Made by a program: the position numbers and the translations under genes
The notes under the pieces: generated by a model
What the model was told of the DNA's origin: nothing
The model's input: the letters and a program-made list of their open reading frames with translations, nothing else
Database searches by the model: none
Shown here: one piece after another, positions 51,299 to 60,233 of the stretch
How the letters are laid out: the number at the start of each line of letters is the position of its first letter
Position numbering within the stretch: the first letter of the stretch is position 1
Assembly (NCBI RefSeq): GCF_016862435.1
Contig: NZ_BOMY01000025.1
Coordinates: 176,704-240,703 of the forward strand
Direction of reading: 5' to 3'
Source: Paractinoplanes tereljensis
GTDB taxonomy: Bacteria; Actinomycetota; Actinomycetes; Mycobacteriales; Micromonosporaceae
DNA length: 64,000 nt

Positions 51299-52219
51299 AT
51301 GTTCCGCACCACCCCTGGCCGTCGGGCGATCCTCGGGCTGGCACTTGCGGCGGCGCTGACCACCTCGGTCGCCGCCTGCGGCTCGGAGTCCGGCGACGAC
51401 ACCGGCAGCAGCACCCCCACGGGCGCCTCGTCCGCCAGCACCGCGGTCGACGCGGCCCTGGTCGCGAAGCTCCCGGCCGACATCAAGTCGGCCGGCAAGC
51501 TGACCATCGGCACCGACTCGACGTACGCGCCGAACGAGTTCCTCGACGCCGACGGCAAGACCGTCATCGGCTTCGACGTCGACCTGTTCGACGCGGTGGC
51601 GGCCAAGCTCGGCCTGACCACCGAGTGGCAGTCGGCCAGCTTCGACAGCATCATCCCGGGCGTCACCAGCAAGAAGTACAACGTCGGGGTCTCGTCCTTC
51701 ACGATCAACGCGGACCGCCTGAAGGAGACCACCATGGTCTCCTACTTCGCGGCCGGCACCCAGTGGGCGGCCAAGGCCGGCGCCACGATCAGCCCGGACG
51801 ACGCCTGCGGCAAGAAGATCGCCGTGCAGACCGCGACCGTGCAGGTCGACGACATCACCGCCCGGTCGAAGAAGTGCACCGACGCCGGCAAGGCGAAGAT
51901 CACGATCGACCAGTACCAGGCCCAGTCGGACGCGACGAACGCCGTCGTCACCGGTAAGGACGACGCCATGCTGGCCGACTCCCCGATCGGCGCGTACGCG
52001 GTGAAGCAGACCAACGGGCAGCTCGCCCTGGTCGGCGACATCTACGACTCGGCCCCGTACGGCTACGTGGTGGCCAAGGACCAGGCCGACGGTCTGGGTG
52101 CGGCCCTCGAGGGAGCGCTCGCGGCGCTGATCGCCGACGGCACCTACAAGACGGTCCTGACCAAGTGGGGCGTCGACGCGGGCGGCATCACCGACCCGGC
52201 CGTCAACCCCACCGTCTGA
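51299..52219 (+). CDS. Polar amino-acid ABC transporter substrate-binding lipoprotein
   Basis: 306 residues. Lipoprotein signal ending in the lipobox VAAC with Cys27, then a Ser/Thr/Gly linker and a SBP_bac_3 type II fold (about 60-295): LTIGTDSTYAPNEFLD, GFDVDLFDAVAAKLGL, KYNVGVSSFTINADR. It feeds the permease and ATPase that follow. The ligand is a polar or charged amino acid such as Glu, Gln or Arg; the exact one is not readable. GAGGAG ribosome site upstream. Confidence 0.92.
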   Translation: MFRTTPGRRAILGLALAAALTTSVAACGSESGDDTGSSTPTGASSASTAVDAALVAKLPADIKSAGKLTIGTDSTYAPNEFLDADGKTVIGFDVDLFDAVAAKLGLTTEWQSASFDSIIPGVTSKKYNVGVSSFTINADRLKETTMVSYFAAGTQWAAKAGATISPDDACGKKIAVQTATVQVDDITARSKKCTDAGKAKITIDQYQAQSDATNAVVTGKDDAMLADSPIGAYAVKQTNGQLALVGDIYDSAPYGYVVAKDQADGLGAALEGALAALIADGTYKTVLTKWGVDAGGITDPAVNPTV

Positions 52220-52224
52220 CCCTT

Positions 52225-53226
52225 ATGTCTGACCAGACACAGACCGACCGGGCACGGCCTGAACCCATCAAGGCCGTGCCCGTGCGGCACCCCGGACGCT
52301 GGCTGGCGATCGCGGTTCTCGCCGTGCTCACCGCGATGTTCCTGCACCTGATCCTCACGAACGATCAGTTCCGGTGGTCGTTCATCTTCAACTCGTACGA
52401 GCCCGGCAAGCGCGGTGTCATGTTCACCGAGCCGGTCCTCGAGGGCCTGCGCGGCACGCTGCTGCTGACCGTCACGTCGATGGCGATCGGCGTCGTGTTC
52501 GGCGTCGTCATCGCGATCATGCGGCTGTCCGACAACTGGATCCTGCGCGGGGTCGCGTTCGTCTACACCTGGTTCTTCCGGGCGGTGCCCCGGCTGGTGC
52601 TGGCCGTGCTGTTCGGCAACCTGAACATCCTGTGGGACCGGATCGGCTTCGGCCTGCCGTTCGATCAGCAGATCGGCAAGCTGTTCGGTATCGACGACCT
52701 GAACGCGCAGTTCTACAGCGTGAAGGCCAGCGACCTGCTGGCCGGGTTCGTGGCCGGCATGCTCGCGCTCGGTCTGTCCGAGGCGGCGTACATGGCCGAG
52801 ATCGTCCGGGCCGGCATCCAGTCGATCGACCCCGGCCAGGCCGAGGCGGCGACCGCGCTCGGTCTGTCCCGCAGCCAGGTGCTGCGCCGGGTGGTGCTGC
52901 CGCAGGCGATGCGGGTGATCGTGCCGCCGACCGGCAACGAGGTGATCGCGATGGTCAAGGACACCTCGCTGGTGGCCTTCGTACCGGTCACCTTCGAGCT
53001 GTTCTTCCAGCTCAACGCGATCAAGGCGCGCACCTTCGTGGTGTTGCCGGTGCTGGTCGCCGCGGTGATCTGGTACCTGATCATCTGTACCGTCCTGATG
53101 GTCGCGCAATACTTCGTGGAACGGCACTTCGGCCGGGGTTACGGCACCGCCGGGCAGGCCCGGCAACGGTTGCGGAACATCCAGGCCGAGCAGGGTTCCT
53201 CTTCGACGGCTGGGGGCGTGACATGA
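52225..53226 (+). CDS. Polar amino-acid ABC transporter permease
   Basis: 333 residues from the ATG at 52225, 5 bp after the preceding stop. HisM-type permease with an N-terminal helix (WLAIAVLAVLTAMFLHLIL), the TMD core, and the EAA loop EAATALGLSRSQVLRRVVLP near 225. A loop near residues 125-160 (between the first two core helices) is longer than usual. Its stop overlaps the ATPase ATG (ATGA). Confidence 0.93.
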   Translation: MSDQTQTDRARPEPIKAVPVRHPGRWLAIAVLAVLTAMFLHLILTNDQFRWSFIFNSYEPGKRGVMFTEPVLEGLRGTLLLTVTSMAIGVVFGVVIAIMRLSDNWILRGVAFVYTWFFRAVPRLVLAVLFGNLNILWDRIGFGLPFDQQIGKLFGIDDLNAQFYSVKASDLLAGFVAGMLALGLSEAAYMAEIVRAGIQSIDPGQAEAATALGLSRSQVLRRVVLPQAMRVIVPPTGNEVIAMVKDTSLVAFVPVTFELFFQLNAIKARTFVVLPVLVAAVIWYLIICTVLMVAQYFVERHFGRGYGTAGQARQRLRNIQAEQGSSSTAGGVT

Positions 53227-53987
53227 CGGTCGAGATGGTGCGCGCCGACAACGTGCACAAGTCGTTCGGCTCGCTCGAGGTGCTCAAGGGTGTCGACCTG
53301 GTGGTCAACGCGGGCGAGGTGTGCTGCGTGCTCGGCCCCTCCGGGTCCGGCAAGTCGACGTTCCTGCGCTGCGTCAATCACCTCGAGAAGATCAACGCCG
53401 GGAAGATCTTCGTGGACGGCGACCTGGTCGGTTACCACGAGCGCGGCGGCAAGCTGCACGAGATGAAGGGCAAGGACGTCGCCCGGCAGCGCCGGTCGAT
53501 CGGCATGGTCTTCCAGCGCTTCAACCTCTTCCCGCACATGACCTCCCTCCAGAACGTGATGGAGGCACCCTGCCGGGTGAAGAAGGAGAGCAAGGCAGAG
53601 GTACGCGAGCGAGCGGCCTCGCTGCTCGAGCGGGTCGGGCTCGGCAGCAAGATCGACGCTTACCCGGGCATGCTCTCCGGCGGTCAGCAACAGCGGGTGG
53701 CGATCGCCCGGGCCCTGGCCATGCGGCCCAAGCTGATGCTGTTCGACGAGCCGACCAGCGCGCTCGACCCGGAGCTGGTGGGCGAGGTGCTGGACGTGAT
53801 GAAGGACCTGGCCCGGGACGGCATGACCATGGTGGTGGTCACCCACGAGATCGGCTTCGCCCGCGAGGTCGGCGACCAGGTCGTGTTCATGGACGGCGGG
53901 GTGGTGGTCGAGAAGGGTTCGCCCGCCGAGATCCTCGCCAATCCGAAGCACGAACGAACCCAGGCATTCCTCAGCAAAGTGCTGTAA
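53223..53987 (+). CDS. Polar amino-acid ABC transporter ATPase
   Basis: 254 residues. Walker A GPSGSGKST, Q-loop MVFQRFNLFPHM, signature LSGGQQQRV, Walker B LMLFDEPTSALDPE, H-loop VVTHEIGFA, all typical of the GlnQ/HisP group. Last gene of the importer; polA follows 64 bp later on its own promoter. Confidence 0.95.
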   Translation: MTVEMVRADNVHKSFGSLEVLKGVDLVVNAGEVCCVLGPSGSGKSTFLRCVNHLEKINAGKIFVDGDLVGYHERGGKLHEMKGKDVARQRRSIGMVFQRFNLFPHMTSLQNVMEAPCRVKKESKAEVRERAASLLERVGLGSKIDAYPGMLSGGQQQRVAIARALAMRPKLMLFDEPTSALDPELVGEVLDVMKDLARDGMTMVVVTHEIGFAREVGDQVVFMDGGVVVEKGSPAEILANPKHERTQAFLSKVL

Positions 53988-54020
53988 AAGCTTCGATTGC
54001 GGCCGGGGTGGTCGCGGTTC

Positions 54021-54043
54021 TTGTCGTACCCCAGGACTAGAGT
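54021..54043 (+). promoter_or_regulatory. polA promoter, PafBC/RecA-independent damage type
   Basis: TTGTCGTAC, exactly 8 nt, then TAGAGT. This fits the actinobacterial RecA-NDp consensus TTGTCRGTG-N8-TAnnnT except for TAC in place of GTG at positions 7-9. The GTG start codon lies 8 nt after the -10 box, so the polA message is probably leaderless. The uvrB promoter at 61704-61726 has the same form. Confidence 0.65.
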
Positions 54044-54051
54044 TCCCTGAC

Positions 54052-56748
54052 GTGAGCGACGACGCCATGACCCCCCGTTTGCTGCTGCTCGACGGCCACT
54101 CGCTGGCCTATCGGGCCTACCACGCGCTGCCGGTGGAAAACTTCAGCACCGCGACCGGGCAGCACACGAACGCGGTGTTCGGCTTCACCTCGATGCTGAT
54201 CAACATGCTGCGCGACGAGAAGCCGACCCACATCGTGGTCGCCTTCGACCTCTCCCGGAAAACCTTCCGCAGCGCGATCTACCCGGAATACAAGGCCGGC
54301 CGGTCCGAGACGCCGAAGCCGTTCCTGGGTCAGGTCAGCCTGATCAAGGAGGTCCTCGAGGCGCTCCGCATCCCGGTGGTGGAGAAGGACAACTACGAGG
54401 CCGACGACGTGATCGCGACCCTGGCCACCCAGGCCCGGGCGGCCGGCATGGAGGTGGTCATCTCCACCGGTGACCGCGACGCGTTCCAGCTCTCCAACGA
54501 GCACGTCACGATCCTCTACCCGGTGCGCGGCGTCTCCGAGGTGTGGCGCATGACGCCCGAGGCGATCGAGACCAAATACTTCGTGCCGCCGTCGCGCTAC
54601 CGCGACAAGGCGGCCCTGGTCGGCGAGTCCAGCGACAACCTGATCGGCGTGCCCGGCGTCGGCGACAAGACGGCCGCCAAGTGGATCCACGAGTTCGGCG
54701 ACCTGGACGGCATCATCGCCAACGTCGACAAGATCAAGGGCAAGGCGGGCGAGAGCCTGCGGGCCAACCTGGCCGGCGTGATGCTCAACTACCGGATGAA
54801 CAAGCTGGTCGACGACCTCGAGCTGCCGCTCGGCCCGGCCGACGTGCAGTGGCACGGCTGGGACCGCGAGGCCGTGCACCAGGTCTTCGACGCGCTCGAG
54901 TTCCGGGTGCTGCGCGAGCGGCTCTATTCCTATCTCGACGCCGTCGAGCCCGAGGCCGAGGCCGGCTTCGACATCTCCGGTTCGGTTCTCGCCGCCGGCG
55001 AGGTTGCCGCCTGGCTCGGTTCGCACGCCCTTTCCGCTCCGGTGGGGGTCGCCGTGACCGGCACCTTCGGCCGTGGCACCGGAACCCTCACCGGCGTTGC
55101 CATCGCCACCGGCGACGGCCCGGCTGCGTGGATTGATCCGACCGCTCTGGACGAATCGGACGAAAAGGCCGTTGCTGGCTGGCTTGCCGATGCCTCTCGG
55201 CCCAAGGTGGTGCACGACGCCAAGCCGGCCTCGCTGGCCATGCGCGCGCACGGCTGGTCCCTCGCCGGCGTGCGGGTCGACACCGCGCTCGCGGCCTATC
55301 TGGCGAAACCCGACCAGCGTGCCTACGACCTCACCGACCTGGCCCTGCGCTACCTCAAGCGCGAGCTGCGGGTCGAGGAACCGGCCGACAACGGCCAGCT
55401 CGCCTTCGACCTGCCCGGCGACGACAAGGGCGCCGTCGAGGAAAACCTGATGCTGCGCGCCCGGGCCACCCTCGACCTGGCCGACGTGCTCACCGAGGAG
55501 TTGTCCCGCGACGGCGGCGAGTCGCAGACCCTGCTGACCGAGGTCGAGCAGCCGCTGTCGGTGGTGCTGGCCGAGATGGAACACCTCGGCATCGCCGCCG
55601 ACACCGAATACCTCTCCGAGCTCGAGGCGCACTTCGCGGCCGAGGTGAAGTCCGCCCAGCAGGGCGCGCACGAGGTCGTCGGCCGCGAGTTCAACCTCGG
55701 CTCGCCCAAGCAGCTGCAGGAGATCCTGTTCAACGAGCGGGGCCTGCCCAAGACCAAGAAGATCAAGTCGGGTTACACCACCGACGCCGACGCGCTGCAG
55801 AGCCTCTTCGCCCAGACCGGCGACCCGGTGCTGCACCACCTGCTGCGGCACCGCGACGTCGCGAAGCTCAAGTCCACGGTCGACGGTCTGCTCAAGTCGG
55901 TCTCCGACGACGGCCGCATCCACACCACGTTCAACCAGACCGTGGCCGCGACCGGGCGGCTCTCGTCGACCGACCCCAACCTGCAGAACATCCCGATCCG
56001 CACCGAGGAGGGCCGGCGCATCCGCCGCGCCTTCATCGTCGGCAAGGGCTTCGAGCAGCTGATGACCGCCGACTACAGCCAGATCGAGATGCGCATCATG
56101 GCGCACCTGTCCGGCGACGAGGCGCTGATCGCCGCGTTCAACTCGGCGTTCGACTTCCACGCCGCCACCGCGTCGTCGGTCTTCCACGTCCCGGTGGAGG
56201 AGGTCGTCCCCGATCAGCGCCGCAAGATCAAGGCGATGAACTACGGCCTCGCCTACGGCCTGTCCGCGTTCGGTCTGTCCAATCAGCTGACCATCGGGGT
56301 CGACGAGGCCAAGGCCCTGATGGAGGAATACTTCCAGCGGTTCGGCGGCGTTCGCGACTACCTGCAGTCGGTCGTGAAGCGCGCGGTCCAGGACGGCTAC
56401 ACGGCTACCATCCTCGGCCGCCGGCGCTACCTGCCCGACCTCTCCAGCGACAACCGTCAGCGCCGTGACATGGCCGAGCGGATGGCGCTGAACGCTCCGA
56501 TCCAGGGCTCGGCGGCCGACATCATCAAGGTCGCCATGCTCCGGGTCGACGCCGCCATCACGGCGGCCGGGCTGCGGTCCCGCATGCTGCTGCAGGTCCA
56601 CGACGAACTCGTCTTCGACGTGGCCCCCGGCGAGCGCGAGGCCCTGGAGGAGTTGGTCCGCCGCGAGATGGGCGGCGCCCATCCGCTCTCGGTCCCGCTC
56701 GAGGTCTCGGTCGGCTCCGGCCGCGACTGGAACGGCGCCGACCACTAG
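54052..56748 (+). CDS. polA: DNA polymerase I
   Basis: 898 residues. It fills gaps and removes RNA primers in repair and Okazaki maturation. N-terminal 5' nuclease (about 8-300; LLLLDGHSLAYRAYHALP, YEADDVIATLA, STGDRDAFQL), a 3'-5' exonuclease-like domain (about 305-500) that appears to lack the acidic catalytic residues, as usual in actinobacteria, and the A-family polymerase domain with motif A DYSQIEMRIMAHLSGDE, motif B RRKIKAMNYGLAYG and motif C LQVHDELVFD near 845. GTG start fits the leaderless damage-type promoter. The 216 bp downstream to arsR hold no clear gene. Confidence 0.97.
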   Translation: MSDDAMTPRLLLLDGHSLAYRAYHALPVENFSTATGQHTNAVFGFTSMLINMLRDEKPTHIVVAFDLSRKTFRSAIYPEYKAGRSETPKPFLGQVSLIKEVLEALRIPVVEKDNYEADDVIATLATQARAAGMEVVISTGDRDAFQLSNEHVTILYPVRGVSEVWRMTPEAIETKYFVPPSRYRDKAALVGESSDNLIGVPGVGDKTAAKWIHEFGDLDGIIANVDKIKGKAGESLRANLAGVMLNYRMNKLVDDLELPLGPADVQWHGWDREAVHQVFDALEFRVLRERLYSYLDAVEPEAEAGFDISGSVLAAGEVAAWLGSHALSAPVGVAVTGTFGRGTGTLTGVAIATGDGPAAWIDPTALDESDEKAVAGWLADASRPKVVHDAKPASLAMRAHGWSLAGVRVDTALAAYLAKPDQRAYDLTDLALRYLKRELRVEEPADNGQLAFDLPGDDKGAVEENLMLRARATLDLADVLTEELSRDGGESQTLLTEVEQPLSVVLAEMEHLGIAADTEYLSELEAHFAAEVKSAQQGAHEVVGREFNLGSPKQLQEILFNERGLPKTKKIKSGYTTDADALQSLFAQTGDPVLHHLLRHRDVAKLKSTVDGLLKSVSDDGRIHTTFNQTVAATGRLSSTDPNLQNIPIRTEEGRRIRRAFIVGKGFEQLMTADYSQIEMRIMAHLSGDEALIAAFNSAFDFHAATASSVFHVPVEEVVPDQRRKIKAMNYGLAYGLSAFGLSNQLTIGVDEAKALMEEYFQRFGGVRDYLQSVVKRAVQDGYTATILGRRRYLPDLSSDNRQRRDMAERMALNAPIQGSAADIIKVAMLRVDAAITAAGLRSRMLLQVHDELVFDVAPGEREALEELVRREMGGAHPLSVPLEVSVGSGRDWNGADH

Positions 56749-56964
56749 ATCGTGAGCCCTGGCTCGATGCTGGCTGGGAGCCAGCGCAAAGTGTCCTGGG
56801 TGTTGTGGCGAAGCCATTGATGTATGCCTCCCACAAGCCGTAGGACTGGCGGTGACGATCGGTCCCGTGGGCGGTAATGTTCGGCGCGGCGGCTGCTCGG
56901 CGGGAAAGAGCGGAGGGGTCGCGGTGGGACGTCGTTGGTTTCGGAGCGGTGTGAGGCTGGCGGG

Positions 56965-57327
56965 ATGTTGAGCAAGATGACCCAGGAGACCGCGGTCGCG
57001 GTGGCCGACGATGGTGCGCCGATCGCGCAGGCTCCGCTGGACGCCGCGCAGGCGAGCCGGTTCGCTCCGATGTTCAAGGCGCTCGGTGATCCGGTGCGCC
57101 TCCGGTTGCTGTCGATGATCGCCTCGGCCGGCGGCGGCGAGGTCTGCGTCTGCGACCTGACCGGCGCCTTCCACCTGACCGGCCCGACCATCTCGCACCA
57201 CCTGCGGGTGCTGCGCGAGGCCGGCCTGGTCGACAGCGATCGCCGCGGCACCTGGGTCTACTACCGCCTGATCCCGGCCGGCCTGACCGTCCTGGCCGCC
57301 CTGCTGGACGCCGGCACCTTCCTCTGA
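56965..57327 (+). CDS. ArsR-family metal/metalloid repressor
   Basis: 120 residues from the ATG at 56965; a later ATG is possible. Winged HTH (about 35-110): FKALGDPVRLRLLSMIAS, then the metal-binding EVCVCDL, and the recognition helix in TGPTISHHLRVLREAGL. The CVC pair is the arsenite/antimonite site of ArsR-type repressors. No arsenic resistance gene adjoins, so its targets lie elsewhere or are itself. Convergent with the methyltransferase across a perfect palindrome. Confidence 0.9.
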   Translation: MLSKMTQETAVAVADDGAPIAQAPLDAAQASRFAPMFKALGDPVRLRLLSMIASAGGGEVCVCDLTGAFHLTGPTISHHLRVLREAGLVDSDRRGTWVYYRLIPAGLTVLAALLDAGTFL

Positions 57328-57333
57328 CCTTTT

Positions 57334-57365
57334 CTCAGCCGCCGGTGGATCCACCGGCGGCTGAG
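57334..57365. terminator. Perfect 32-bp palindromic terminator
   Basis: Two 16-bp arms with no loop unpaired in DNA, between the convergent arsR and methyltransferase genes. It starts 6 bp after the arsR stop and ends just at the other gene's stop; preceded by a TTTT run. It should terminate in both directions. Confidence 0.75.
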
Positions 57366-57366
57366 C

Positions 57367-58197
57367 TCAGTGCCTCGGGGCGTTTGTCGGCTGGGGCGCC
57401 GGGAGGTCGGCGACGAAGATCGCCGTGCCGGGGAAGAGACGGCCGCGCAGCGGGCTCCACTGGCCCCAGATCTGGTCGTGGCCGGCCGGCCACTCGGGCT
57501 CGATCAGGTCGCGGAGCACGAAGCCCGCGGCCACCAGCTCGCGGATCCGGTCGCCCAGGGTGCGGTGCTGCTCGACGTAGGTGGGGCGGCCCTCGTCGTC
57601 GGTCTCCACGTACGGCGTCCGGTTGAAGTAGGAATTTCTGGCGATAAGGCCGCTTTCATCCGGTTCATCCCAGAAAATCCAGCGCATCGGGTGGGTGATC
57701 GAGAAGACCCAGCTGCCGCCGGGGCGCAACACGCGGGCGACCTCGCGCATCGCGGCACCGGAGTCGGCCACGAAAGGGATCGCCCCGAAGGCGGTGCAGA
57801 CAATGTCGAATACGCTGTCCGCGAACGGCAACGCCAGTGCGTCGGCTTGCACCAGCGGCACCCGTACGCCCGAGCGCTCGGCCCCGGCCCGCGCATGCCG
57901 CAGCATGCCCGCCGAGAGATCCATCGCCACGACGTTGGCGCCCTGGCCGTCGAGCCACCGCGCGCCGGCGGCGGCACCGGCACCCAGCTCCAGCACCTTC
58001 TTGCTCTTGACCTCGCCCAATAGATGAGCGTCGGCCTCGCGCAGACCCTCCGGGCACCAGACGAAGTCCAGATCGCCGAGGAATGTGCCATGCTCGGATT
58101 GGTACTCGTCGGCGTCCAGATCCCACCAGGAGCGGCTGGCGACACGGCTTTCGGCATCGCTGACCGAGCGGCGATGCGGGAGTGGGGTCTCGATCAC
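57367..58197 (-). CDS. Class I SAM-dependent methyltransferase
   Basis: 276 residues. A SAM-binding motif I VLELGAGAAAGARWL near residue 68, motif II/post-I VVAMDLSAGML near 88, DALALPFADSVFDIVCTAFG near 120 and the LRPGGSWVFSITHP region near 160. The N-terminal WWDLDADEYQ is seen in the conserved actinobacterial methyltransferase between polA and rpsA. The substrate is unknown. GTG start. Confidence 0.88.
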   Translation of the reverse strand: MIETPLPHRRSVSDAESRVASRSWWDLDADEYQSEHGTFLGDLDFVWCPEGLREADAHLLGEVKSKKVLELGAGAAAGARWLDGQGANVVAMDLSAGMLRHARAGAERSGVRVPLVQADALALPFADSVFDIVCTAFGAIPFVADSGAAMREVARVLRPGGSWVFSITHPMRWIFWDEPDESGLIARNSYFNRTPYVETDDEGRPTYVEQHRTLGDRIRELVAAGFVLRDLIEPEWPAGHDQIWGQWSPLRGRLFPGTAIFVADLPAPQPTNAPRH

Positions 58198-58518
58198 GGG
58201 GCAACGGTACGGCAGGGCGTGGTGCTGCCCTGATTCGGCACATTACGGGCATGCTACGAGGTTTCCCCCGAACATTGTGCCGCCGTCGTCAGGAGGGCTT
58301 GCAACCTGTGGTAATGCGCACGGTAAGCTAGTCGATGCGCTCGCGGATCGTGTGCCTCGGCAGGGAGCAGGTTCCGTGGTCGTCGGTTGCGACATGATCG
58401 ACTGCAAGGATCTGATCTTCCCGGTCCGCCCTTGCTCCCTCGTCGGTGTCGTGCCCGTCGGCAGTTCCGCGGCGCGCGAGAGACACCACGAATCCATCCG
58501 TTCGGAGCAACTGTCCAC
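58198..58518 (+). other. rpsA upstream region and leader
   Basis: 321 bp without a gene. A possible promoter has TTGCAA (58299-58304) and TAAGCT (58324-58329) with a 19-bp spacer, which would give a leader of about 185 nt before the rpsA ATG. A long leader suits autoregulation by S1, as in other bacteria, but no specific structure is proven. The methyltransferase promoter is at the left end. Confidence 0.45.
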
Positions 58519-60033
58519 ATGACGAGCAGCATCGAGGCCACCTCGAGCGCCAACCGGGTCACCGTCGACGATCTCGGGTCCGAGGAAGCATTCCTCGCCG
58601 CCATCGACGAGACCATCAAGTACTTCAACGACGGCGACATTGTCGAAGGCACCGTCGTCAAGGTCGATCGGGACGAGGTCCTGCTCGACATCGGCTACAA
58701 GACCGAGGGTGTCATCCCCTCGCGCGAGTTGTCGATCAAGCATGACGTGGACCCCGCGGAAGTGGTGTCGGTCGGTGACCACATCGAGGCGCTTGTTCTC
58801 ACCAAGGAGGACAAAGAAGGCCGCCTGATCCTCTCGAAGAAGCGGGCGCAGTACGAGCGCGCCTGGGGCACCATCGAGAAGATCAAGGAAGACGACGGCG
58901 TCGTCCGTGGTTCGGTCATCGAGGTTGTCAAGGGTGGCCTCATCCTCGACATCGGCCTGCGCGGCTTCCTGCCCGCGTCCCTGGTCGAGATGCGTCGTGT
59001 GCGCGACCTCCAGCCCTACGTGGGCCGGGAGCTCGAAGCCAAGATCATCGAGCTGGACAAGAACCGCAACAACGTGGTCCTGTCCCGCCGTGCCTGGCTG
59101 GAGCAGACGCAGTCCGAGGTTCGCACCGAGTTCCTCAACAAGCTGCAGAAGGGCCAGGTCCGCAAGGGCGTCGTCTCTTCGATCGTCAACTTCGGCGCGT
59201 TCGTCGACCTCGGTGGTGTCGATGGTCTGGTGCACGTCTCCGAGCTCTCCTGGAAGCACATCGACCACCCCTCCGAGGTCGTCGAGGTCGGCCAGGAGGT
59301 CGAGGTCGAGGTGCTCGACGTCGACCTGGACCGCGAGCGCGTCTCGCTGTCGCTGAAGGCGACCCAGGAAGACCCGTGGCGTCAGTTCGCCCGCACCCAC
59401 GCGATCAACCAGATCGTGCCGGGCAAGGTCACCAAGCTGGTTCCGTTCGGTGCGTTCGTTCGCGTCGACGACGGCATCGAGGGCCTGGTGCACATCTCCG
59501 AGCTGGCCGAGCGGCACGTCGAGCTGCCCGAGCAGGTCGTCCAGGTGGGTTCCGACGTTCTCGTCAAGGTCATCGACATCGACCTCGAGCGTCGCCGGAT
59601 CTCGCTGTCGCTCAAGCAGGCCAACGAGGGCTTCGTCGAGGGCGAGGAGCACTTCGACCCGACCCTCTACGGCATGGCGGCGACGTACGACGCCGAGGGC
59701 AACTACATCTACCCCGAGGGCTTCGACCCCGAGACGGGTGAGTGGCTCGAGGGCTTCGACAAGCAGCGCGAGACCTGGGAGAAGCAGTACGCCGACGCCC
59801 GCGAGCGTTGGGAGGCCCACACCAAGCAGGTGCAGGCATCCCGCGACGCCGACGCCGAGGCTGCGCTCAACCCGACCCCGGTCACGGCTGGCGTTGCCAC
59901 CTCGTCGACGTCGTCCTCGACCTCGTCGAGCTCGCCGGCTCCGGCGCGTGCCGCCGAGGAGCCGTCCGGCACCCTGGCCACCGACGAGGCTCTCGCCGCT
60001 CTGCGCGAGAAGCTCGCCGGCGGCAAGAACTGA
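58519..60033 (+). CDS. rpsA: Ribosomal protein S1
   Basis: 504 residues. It binds mRNA on the 30S subunit and aids initiation. Four S1 RNA-binding domains are seen: GDIVEGTVVKVDRDEVLLDI (about 37), GVVRGSVIEVVKGGLILDI (about 130), GQVRKGVVSSIVNFGAFVDL (about 212) and GKVTKLVPFGAFVRV (about 300). The C-terminal 130 residues are acidic, then Ser/Ala-rich and end in LAALREKLAGGKN, as in actinobacteria. The ATG at 58519 is chosen over upstream starts that lack the family sequence. A strong terminator follows. Confidence 0.97.
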   Translation: MTSSIEATSSANRVTVDDLGSEEAFLAAIDETIKYFNDGDIVEGTVVKVDRDEVLLDIGYKTEGVIPSRELSIKHDVDPAEVVSVGDHIEALVLTKEDKEGRLILSKKRAQYERAWGTIEKIKEDDGVVRGSVIEVVKGGLILDIGLRGFLPASLVEMRRVRDLQPYVGRELEAKIIELDKNRNNVVLSRRAWLEQTQSEVRTEFLNKLQKGQVRKGVVSSIVNFGAFVDLGGVDGLVHVSELSWKHIDHPSEVVEVGQEVEVEVLDVDLDRERVSLSLKATQEDPWRQFARTHAINQIVPGKVTKLVPFGAFVRVDDGIEGLVHISELAERHVELPEQVVQVGSDVLVKVIDIDLERRRISLSLKQANEGFVEGEEHFDPTLYGMAATYDAEGNYIYPEGFDPETGEWLEGFDKQRETWEKQYADARERWEAHTKQVQASRDADAEAALNPTPVTAGVATSSTSSSTSSSSPAPARAAEEPSGTLATDEALAALREKLAGGKN

Positions 60034-60049
60034 TCTGACAGTTCTTCGT

Positions 60050-60083
60050 AAAGGCCGTCCCGACTTCGGTCGGGGCGGCCTTT
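60050..60083 (+). terminator. Intrinsic terminator after rpsA
   Basis: 15-bp stem (60050-60064 with 60069-60083, one G-U type pair) and a TTCG tetraloop, ending in a TTT run, 17 bp after the rpsA stop. Confidence 0.85.
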
Positions 60084-60109
60084 CGCCATTCCCGGCCCAG
60101 CCCATTCCC

Positions 60110-60140
60110 GGCTCAGCCCGGCTTTGGCTCAGCCCGGCTT
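60110..60140 (+). repeat. 15-bp direct repeat in the rpsA-coaE gap
   Basis: GGCTCAGCCCGGCTT occurs twice (60110-60124 and 60126-60140), with further partial CGGCTCGGC copies after it. It lies in a GC-rich intergenic stretch of about 150 bp; likely slippage-derived, no role seen. Confidence 0.6.
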
Positions 60141-60233
60141 CGGCCGGGCCTCGGCTCGGCTCGGCCCCCGGCCGCGTCCGGCGCGGGGCGGACCGGGCGG
60201 GCGGCGGGCGGGGCGAACGGTGATACTTAGCGC

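Noticed and set aside
56749..56964. Possible gene remnant between polA and arsR
   Set aside because: Short frames on both strands show no conserved motif and no intact start with a ribosome site; treated as intergenic.
54037..57354. 1105-codon open frame antisense to polA and arsR
   Set aside because: Same reason: shadow of polA, no domain, spans two real genes.
60100..60160. CRISPR-like or IS-related repeats in the rpsA-coaE gap
   Set aside because: Only two 15-bp copies 16 bp apart with no spacers, no transposase or cas gene; simple GC-rich slippage.
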